Shown here one piece after another: positions 57,151 through 64,000 of a DNA stretch of 64,000 nt; within the stretch, counting starts at the first letter, position 1; every line of letters starts with the position of its first letter. A model generated the notes under the pieces. That model was not told where the DNA came from. It worked only from the letters and a program-made list of their open reading frames with translations, and did not search any database. Source of the DNA: Gigaspora margarita (lineage: Eukaryota; Glomeromycota; Glomeromycetes; Diversisporales; Gigasporaceae); contig WTPW01000421.1 in assembly GCA_009809945.1 (NCBI GenBank), positions 89,356 through 153,355 of the forward strand, in the 5' to 3' direction. The translations under genes were made by a program, and so were the position numbers.

Positions 57151-58750
57151 ATTCCTTCAATTATCAATTTCAATAAGGTATTTATATGAACAATTTATTG
57201 GTGTTAATAATTTAAGGAAATATTAAATTTCAATGTTTATATTTTCTTATAAGGAGCGATTGTGGCTTTTAGATTTCTTGCACCGTACGTACTGTATGTA
57301 CGTGTATAGATAACGGTCCCGCCAAGTGTCTAGACTAAAGCTGCAGACATTTCTTAGGGTAGTAACTACATAGGTATTATGGCCATAACGTAAAGGCTGT
57401 ACTACCTTTAGCCATGTTGCCGTTATGCCATATATAGTAATAAAGAAGTAAGCCGTAAGTGCCGTAATAGGTATAGTATGCCGTAATTGGTATTATTGGT
57501 GTTTATTGGCCGTAACTTGTGATAAAAATTTAATAACTCTTTAGTATGCAGATCAATTTATTTGTTTTAATTTTTTTGAAAGTTTATTTATTAAATATAA
57601 TTCTCACGATTAAAATTATTTTTGTCTAGTCAACTTTTATAATAAAGTAATTGAAATTGCATTAAACTACAAAAGTTATGATTATAATTCGATGAAGTTA
57701 GCATACATATGCTAATTTTATCAAAATCATAACGTAAAAAAATTTTAAATATTTAACTTATATAAATATGAATGTATTTAATATAATTCTCACAATCAAT
57801 ACTTTTTTCGTCAGTCACTTTTAATGTAAAGTAATCACAATTGCATTTAAACTGTGAAGATTGTAATTATAATTCCATTAATCTCAGCACATATATATAT
57901 CAATTTAATCGAATATTATAATAATTTCAAAGTGTAAACAAAAGAAAGTAGTACCGGTTACATTAGTACATTAAATAAAATTCTTTGTCACGAAGTTAAA
58001 ATAGTAATTATCTCAATACAGTATATAAGGAAAGCCTGTTGATGAAATTTTATTTATTAATCACTATGCCGATTTAGCCCATTTTAAATCGGGACAAGGC
58101 CAATTATAAGATGTAGCGAATAAACAAATATTAAATTATTTGTTCATCATGTCACATATTGGTCATGTCCCAATGTCAAATGGGTTAGTTCGGTACAGTG
58201 AATAACGAATAAAATTTTATTCATAGGTTTCCTTCGTAAGAACTCATGTAATCATAGTTAAACTTTTCTCACATTCAACATTTTTTTTGATTACATCTAG
58301 CCAATCTAAAACGTTAAAGCGTAAAAGCATTCAAACAACCAATCAAATTTCATAAAAGTTGCACTTGCGTAAACAGCCATCATTTTATAATATTTGGATG
58401 GATATGGATATATATTTAAAAATTTAACTCTATCGATGCTCATAACAAAATTCATGCCCATAGGGGCATGCCTATGCCCTTATGCCCCCTACCCTAACTG
58501 TATGTGACCCGGTAATGTTCACGTAAACGGATGAGCTTAGTTTATACAAGTACAATCTCTACTCCAGATGGTTGATCCGAATCGGCCAATCAGAAGCCAT
58601 TGGAAGTCACTGAACTTCACTGTAATTTCCATTCCAGTAATAAAAAAATCTTCACTAGAACGGTCCAATGACATTCGATCACTGGAAGCTATTATACTTC
58701 CAATTCAATCCAGGTAAGTCCAGTGATCTTCCAATTCCAGTAATTCCCAT
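57151..58750. other. Intergenic sequence with MITE fragments
   Basis: At 57255-57285 there is one end (TTAGATTTCTTGCACCG, then TA) of the element found complete at 61461-61693. At 57370-57525 several TTACGGC/GCCGTAA motifs suggest a decayed inverted-repeat element, and at 58560-58780 repeated CATTGGAA/TTCCAGTGA motifs suggest another. No gene. Confidence 0.45.
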
Positions 58751-59865
58751 TGGAACGTTCCAGTGAATAATACTGCTATAAGTTTAGATAGGTTCCCAAT
58801 TTCAACATAAGTCGATTTCAACAGTATATGAGCTACAACAATCATTATCTCACATAAGTAATATTCTATGTAATTTAAGAGGTTGTCTTGAAACATTTTA
58901 TGGTGTTTGCTTTTAGATGCATCTTTCTTTTGTAAAAGTATATAATTTTCCAATTTAAAATATCATTTAATTCATAATTAAAGTGCACATAATAGGTTCT
59001 AAATTGAGATTTGTAATTATAAAATGTCAACTTTCGATATATATATCGCTGAATAATTTAATGCATTGAACATTTGATGTAAAGTACAGCATAATATTTA
59101 TCATTTAATACACCTATAATGTTTTAATTAGTGTTTGATGACTTACTATTTATTCTCAATTATTCTGCATAAGTCTGCTATAGTTGTGTTTAACATAGTA
59201 ACAAAATTTCAAGCTCTTCTTTTTTGCTATAAGTATGAATGTTTCAAATTATGGAACGGTCATCAATTATCATCATGCAAATCTTTATTCATGATATTTT
59301 GAATTACTTGTTTGATACTTTCGTGAAATTAATTGATTTTCATCCATAAGAAAGGGTTCCAACGTTAATTACTAATTGTAGCTCTTAAAAAAAGCCAATA
59401 TACAATAAATGTTACTAAGAATATAAAACAATTCTTCCTTATATCTCGCTTGAAAATTCTTTTTAGTATTGGTTTCAATAATATTTTCATAAAATTTTGT
59501 TTAATTTTGATCCATGATTAAATATACCAATATGAACAAAAGAAATTTGTTGATCATAAGATTCAATCATTAAAAAAATAAATATTTCGTTAAAATTATT
59601 CCTTTAAAATCATAAAATTATAAAAAAAACCTTTGATCAAGCCTTGTGATAAAGATCAAAGATAATTTTTTTCATTGGCATAACTAATCAAATTATAAGG
59701 TAAAATGAGTTAGGGAAACTCATCAGCGATTCTCGTGTATTTATAAATTTGCTGAGTACGATTCATTAGGATTTTTTAGTTCAGTCATTTCCAGTTTGAC
59801 CCTAACAGCTTTCAAATTTTTGTTTTTTATACTGTTATCTACATCCGACTCATTATATCTGATCT
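58751..59865. other. Intergenic AT-rich sequence
   Basis: No gene recognised. A short minus-strand frame at 58705-58953 lacks any recognisable feature. Confidence 0.4.
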
Positions 59866-60063
59866 ATCGTGTGGTAGAACGATTGTCAGAAGCTTTATCC
59901 TTACATATTTTTGCTAATACAGCATAACAATCAGGAATTATAATACAGAACGCTGGTCTTTCTCCTTGAAGTATTCTCATTGCAAGCTTTCTGCTAAATA
60001 ATTCACCATCAAAAGCTCTTTTTCCTGTTTATATCTCGGTCATGGTGAATATTAATGTCAATT
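59866..60063 (-). pseudogene. Fragment of a TKL-like kinase C-lobe
   Basis: On the minus strand the sequence reads MTEI, a stop, then TGKRAFDGELFSRKLAMRI, QGERPAFC and IPDCYAVLAKICKDKASDNR. This matches the order in the intact kinase at 34403-35526 (MAEISTGSRAFDGLDFEDLA, LRPEFAPGTPDCYIELAKRSMD). Only the part after the APE motif remains, with an in-frame stop replacing Ser in EISTG, so it is a relic of a second kinase gene of the same family. Confidence 0.85.
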
Positions 60064-60208
60064 TATTAGATGAAGCGTGCGAAGCGAAGCTGAGAAACCG
60101 CAAAAAAAATTAAACTCGGCAACTACGAACTTGATAATTACTATATATATAATAGATATGAAAAAAATCAAATAATGCATTCATAATAAAAATATAATTC
60201 AATAACAT

Positions 60209-60446
60209 TTAGGCCCGTTTTTAGTTGATTTTTAGGGTAACGTCAATATTTAGGCTCAGTCATGGGGGGGGGGAGGGATTAAACAAGCACATATAATTAA
60301 ACAAATCCTGATCACATCTCATTGGTCAACATTTATCACATGACTAACGAAGTTTATACTGCGTTGTGATTGGCTTGTTTAAATTTCGGTGGCAGTTAAG
60401 CGAGAGGGGGAGTGACGTTAACCTAAACATTAAATAAAAACTGCCT
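60209..60446. mobile_element. Inverted-repeat MITE
   Basis: TTAGGCCCGTTTTTAGTTGA...GGGTAACGTCA pairs with TGACGTTAACC...TTAAATAAAAACTGCC. A G run (GGGGGGGGGGAGGG) lies inside at about 60266-60279. Confidence 0.6.
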
Positions 60447-61460
60447 TAGTTGCTTACAATTATCTACAGTATATTAAATTAAATAAAAATTTTTTTTTGG
60501 TTTTGAAAAATTTGGGTCTGTATGTAATGTAAAACAAAATCAACTTTATATGCTATCTTTTTTAAATAATATTGAAAATCACTAATTATACCTACTAACT
60601 TAAATTATTCAAAGATAACAAGTTAGAAAACTGATATCGATGCAGAAATTTGTAGATCATTTCTCCCTTTTGATTTCAGGTCGACTAAACTGGTATTGGT
60701 AAAAAAAGAAAAGAAAAGAAAAAAAAAAAAAAAAAAAAAAAAGTCAGTATTTAATCTTTTAACTTATCTTTTATTGTTTCCAATGATCTATATTTTAAGT
60801 CACGTGATGCGAATGTCTTTTTATTGTCCGCTGTACTGTAGAGCTGATAGTAATACTGTAATAACGTTGTACGCATGTATTTATAAAGACAGTATAAAAC
60901 TAATAATAATAAAATAATAAAACAAAGTGACAATATTTATTATTATTGTTTTCGACACCTGTAGTTTAGTAAATCTTGTATCTTCACTATAAAGGTGTTA
61001 TAATATTAATTTATAAGTGACTATCAAGATTATGGGACGGTACACTTGTAAAATTTGGATGCCAAATAAGACGGTAATAAAATCTTGTTTTATACAATGC
61101 ATGTATACTCAGGTCATTGCGTTTCGTGTTAAGATATGTGTCATATGCTTTTATTTCTTGTGTAACTAATTACATCGCATTTAGAAAAAAAGTTGTTGAT
61201 CGTAAGCCACCGATCATAATGATCAGTTGTTGAAAAACCTCCAAAAAATTCTGTGCAGCAAATTAATCAAGGTGCGGATATATCCAAGATTTGCAAAGAA
61301 CATGTAATGTCTATTTCATAGAGTTAACCGAGATTTTGAAAAACTTTGTACTTTTTTCTTAAGTTCAGATACATCTTTTTAGTTGTGCAGAATTTTTGAG
61401 TGTTTTAGGTAGGCGCAAATTAGTCTTAGCCATCCTAAATAAGAACTGAGATAGTACATA
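60447..61460. other. Intergenic sequence
   Basis: A 25-base A run interrupted by G at 60707-60742; otherwise nothing recognised. Confidence 0.4.
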
Positions 61461-61693
61461 CGGTGCAAGAAATCTAAAAACCACAATTACCCATTATAGG
61501 GACAAATTATAATTAATAAATTAAATATGTACTTAAATTTATTGAATTCGATAATTTAATTTTAATGTGTAACATGATTATAGGTTACAGATTACGCCAA
61601 GTAGATATTTCTTAAATTATCGACTTCAATAAAGTATTTATTTATTTGTTTGTCTTTATAAGGTAAAATTATGGTTTTAGATTTCTTGCACCG
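61461..61693. mobile_element. TA-flanked CGGTGCAAGAAATC MITE
   Basis: Ends CGGTGCAAGAAATCTAAAAA and TTTTAGATTTCTTGCACCG are inverted and flanked by TA (TACAT on both sides). 233 bp, non-coding; a truncated relative ends at 57285. Confidence 0.85.
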
Positions 61694-62252
61694 TACATCA
61701 CTGAATACGTAATGTACATGAGTACAAATTTCAGAACTGTTCAATTGTGTTTCCAATGGTAAAAAAAAAAAATCGAAACTTCCAATCTAATTAATTTTAT
61801 TAAGAAATGCGTTTCAAATAATGCTTCCATTGTGTGTTTCCAATGTTCAAACTCACAACGTTTCAAATTTATTCCGAATGTGCAAAACGTTGGCTTTAAT
61901 TAATTCTGAATTTGGTATAGTTTAAGTTCAGGATAATAGGATGAAGCTAAAATTAAGATTATGAAATCCGATAATCTGTTTGATTATGTTTAGAGTGATT
62001 TATAATATTTTGCCAAGAATTTTAATTTCAGTATCATCCAAACTTCAGCATCGTAAACAACAACTAATGTATTTAATGATATACAAATAAAAATCATACA
62101 TCGTACATCGTAGTACACGCGTGTGCGTACATTATAATACGCCATCATATTTTTAATTAGTTTTAAAAGCTTTCTTTTAATGCTTAGTAAACTTAATGAA
62201 AACTCAATGTAGAAAGTAAGTTTAATCAATTTGATTGCATTTAAAGATCATA
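61694..62252. other. Intergenic sequence
   Basis: No gene recognised. A minus-strand frame at 61990-62229 has no recognisable features. Confidence 0.35.
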
Positions 62253-62501
62253 TGGGCTAAGTGCTGAAAAAAGGGACGAAATTTGACAACTTTTTCAAAA
62301 TTATTTTTTTTTACACAAATCAATTTAAAATAAGGTTAAAATTATTTTTTTATTTAAAATATAAAGTAGTTGAATTAATAAAATTTTACAGTATAGCTCT
62401 TTAAATTTTCTATTTTCTTATGATTGATTATAAGATTTACAATACAAAAATTGATTTTCTGAAGATCTTTTGTTTTGTCCCTTTTTTCAGCACCAAGCTC
62501 A
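62253..62501. mobile_element. MITE directly upstream of the second two-transmembrane gene
   Basis: GTGCTGAAAAAAGGGAC near 62261 is inverted near 62477-62493 (GTCCCTTTTTTCAGCAC), extending to TGGGCTAA/AAGCTCA ends flanked by TA. It lies about 97 bp upstream of the proposed start at 62598 and may sit in that gene's promoter or 5' untranslated region. Confidence 0.78.
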
Positions 62502-62597
62502 TAATATACTAAAATATGTAATTGTCAAGTTGTGCATGAATTTACTAATGATTTTTCTTTTGATATGATGATATAGATAATAATTAAAGGAAGAAAA

Positions 62598-64000
62598 ATG
62601 GGTTGCAACTTATTAAAGTTCTTAAATCTTTTTAATCCTTTTGAAAGAAGGAAGAAAGATGAGAGCATTCATCACCACGGATTATTTTTGGGATTGAAAT
62701 CCTTTACATTTGGAGCACTTATTATCCTATTCATTTTATATTTAGGATATCTGATATATAAAATTATAACAGATATTCCAATTACATCAACTGGATATGT
62801 TATAGTTAATGAAATGGATGTTCCCGGTAAGTTCTATTATCAATATGTCAACATGCTAAAATTAAATTCTAATAAACTTCACAATCGTTATTATAGACAT
62901 AGAAATATGCACAAATTCTGGAAATGATCTTATTATCTTGCGTTGCGACTTTAAATGGAGTGATCAATCCATTAAAAGAATTGATAATTGCAGTGACTAT
63001 ATTATTCCTGAAACAATTGACCTTGGTTCCCATCGAAATTCCTGCAATACATTCAAAGCCAACAAAACTATCAAATATACAAATCCTAATAATCCATCAA
63101 AGGGTTTGAGTCAAATAGGTTTTTATTTTAATATTCCAAATATAAGTACAGAAGAAGCGACCAATATTGGCATTGCCTCTCTTTCCATACAGTTAACTTC
63201 ACCTGGTCAGTAAAATAAATTATTATATTTAAAATTTTCTGTTTGCTAAATTTCAATATTATTGCACTTATGAATAAAATAAATAGATTTCAATCCACTA
63301 CAGCATCCAGAACAAGTTATTAGTACTATGGATAAAGCTGTTCTATCAAATCTGCAACTTCAATGGAATTTTATTGCTGGAATGGCTAAATATGCTGCAG
63401 TGGTAAGGTTTTTTTTTTTTTATTGATTTGCAATCATTTATTTTATTTGTTAATGATTTTTTATTGGCTTTTAGGTCAAGTTTAGAACAATTGCTTATAA
63501 GACTATTCTTCCAAATGATGTTCACGCAATAATCGGACTTGCTCCAAATTATCATGTTACACCTGTTATAGAAAGTGACGCTCATTATTTTCCTTTTAAT
63601 AGTAATCCTGCAGGATTACCAAATGGAACAACTGGCTACTTTTCTATAGCTGCTGGCAACTTTATTCAAGAAAAAACTACTGAGCAACGGTAAATTATGA
63701 CTTGAAACTTTTATTAACCATTAAATAAATATTAATAATATCCCTTTTTTTTTTATATATAGTTCATTTACAGTTTTCAGTGCTCTTGCGTCAGCTGGCG
63801 GCATTTCTGGTTAGTATACTCAGTTTTAATTTGGCCTGAATCGTTTAATTTAATTTTTAACCTTAATTCAATCTATATTTGTTTTGACGAATAAAGGCAT
63901 TCTTTTAGGCATTTATGCATTTTTATTCGGAAAATCTGTAAAACCATATGGCCATGTTCATAGTTTATTTGAAAAAACACCTGAAAATGTAATTGGCTCA
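62598..64000 (+). CDS. Two-transmembrane protein, paralogue of 26379-28115, 3' end outside the window
   Basis: Exons 62598-62826, 62897-63205, 63287-63402, 63475-63689, 63763-63809 and from 63897 onward join in frame. Exons of 116, 215 and 47 bp have exactly the same length as in the 26379 gene, and the protein matches throughout: NPFERRKKDESIHHH, transmembrane segment FGALIILFILYLGYLIYKI, RCDFKW, DNCSDYIIPE, SCNTFKANKTIKY, QIGFYFNIPNIS, then FTVFSALASAGGISG and ILLGIYAFLF for the second membrane segment. The chosen start is the first ATG after a conserved splice acceptor (62576); a tiny upstream exon, as in the paralogue, is equally possible because the frame stays open back to that acceptor. 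Function is unknown. Confidence 0.8.

Overview
The window looks like AT-rich nuclear DNA from an early-diverging fungus, most likely an arbuscular mycorrhizal fungus of the Rhizophagus type. I infer this from short GT-AG introns, a TKL-like kinase with the loop motif HKDLHSGN fused to Sel1 repeats, a small SPRY protein, a decayed second kinase fragment, a Crypton-like tyrosine recombinase, a pogo-like transposase relic and very many small inverted-repeat elements. Expanded kinase and Sel1 families and heavy repeat load are established features of Glomeromycotina; the species itself is not proven here.

Genes are few. I could assemble five: a 5-exon SPRY protein (6721-7742, minus), a secreted subtilisin-like protease in 3 exons (16302-17740, plus), a 7-exon two-transmembrane protein (26379-28115, plus), a Sel1-repeat/protein-kinase fusion (34403-37083, minus), and a paralogue of the two-transmembrane protein running off the right edge (62598-64000, plus). 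Three degenerate coding regions are visible: a frameshifted tyrosine recombinase (8689-10477), a pogo/CENP-B-like transposase (47770-49850) and a kinase C-lobe fragment (59866-60063, minus).

Most of the rest is repeat-derived. 1-6100 holds a duplicated 18-bp minisatellite and half of a large palindromic element. 8200-13640 is a recombinase element flanked by perfect hairpins, one of which has a hAT-like element in its loop. 18200-25000 is a stack of nested inverted-repeat elements whose insertion order can be read from 8-bp and TA target duplications. 28100-34400 is a gene desert dominated by a 3.4-kb inverted repeat. 37100-52300 is nested elements with a scaffold gap, a short telomere-like array, an array of five self-complementary units (44340-45265) and a strictly alternating series of two different hairpins (50652-51466). 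52700-62500 is mostly empty AT-rich DNA with tandem duplications and a 1.2-kb palindromic element.

The genes do not form a pathway or operon. The most unusual material is structural: the alternating hairpin series with one inverted loop, the recombinase element with inverted termini, and the uncharacterised two-transmembrane family present twice with conserved exon structure. Scattered single N bases flanked by short duplications show that some apparent tandem repeats are assembly seams.
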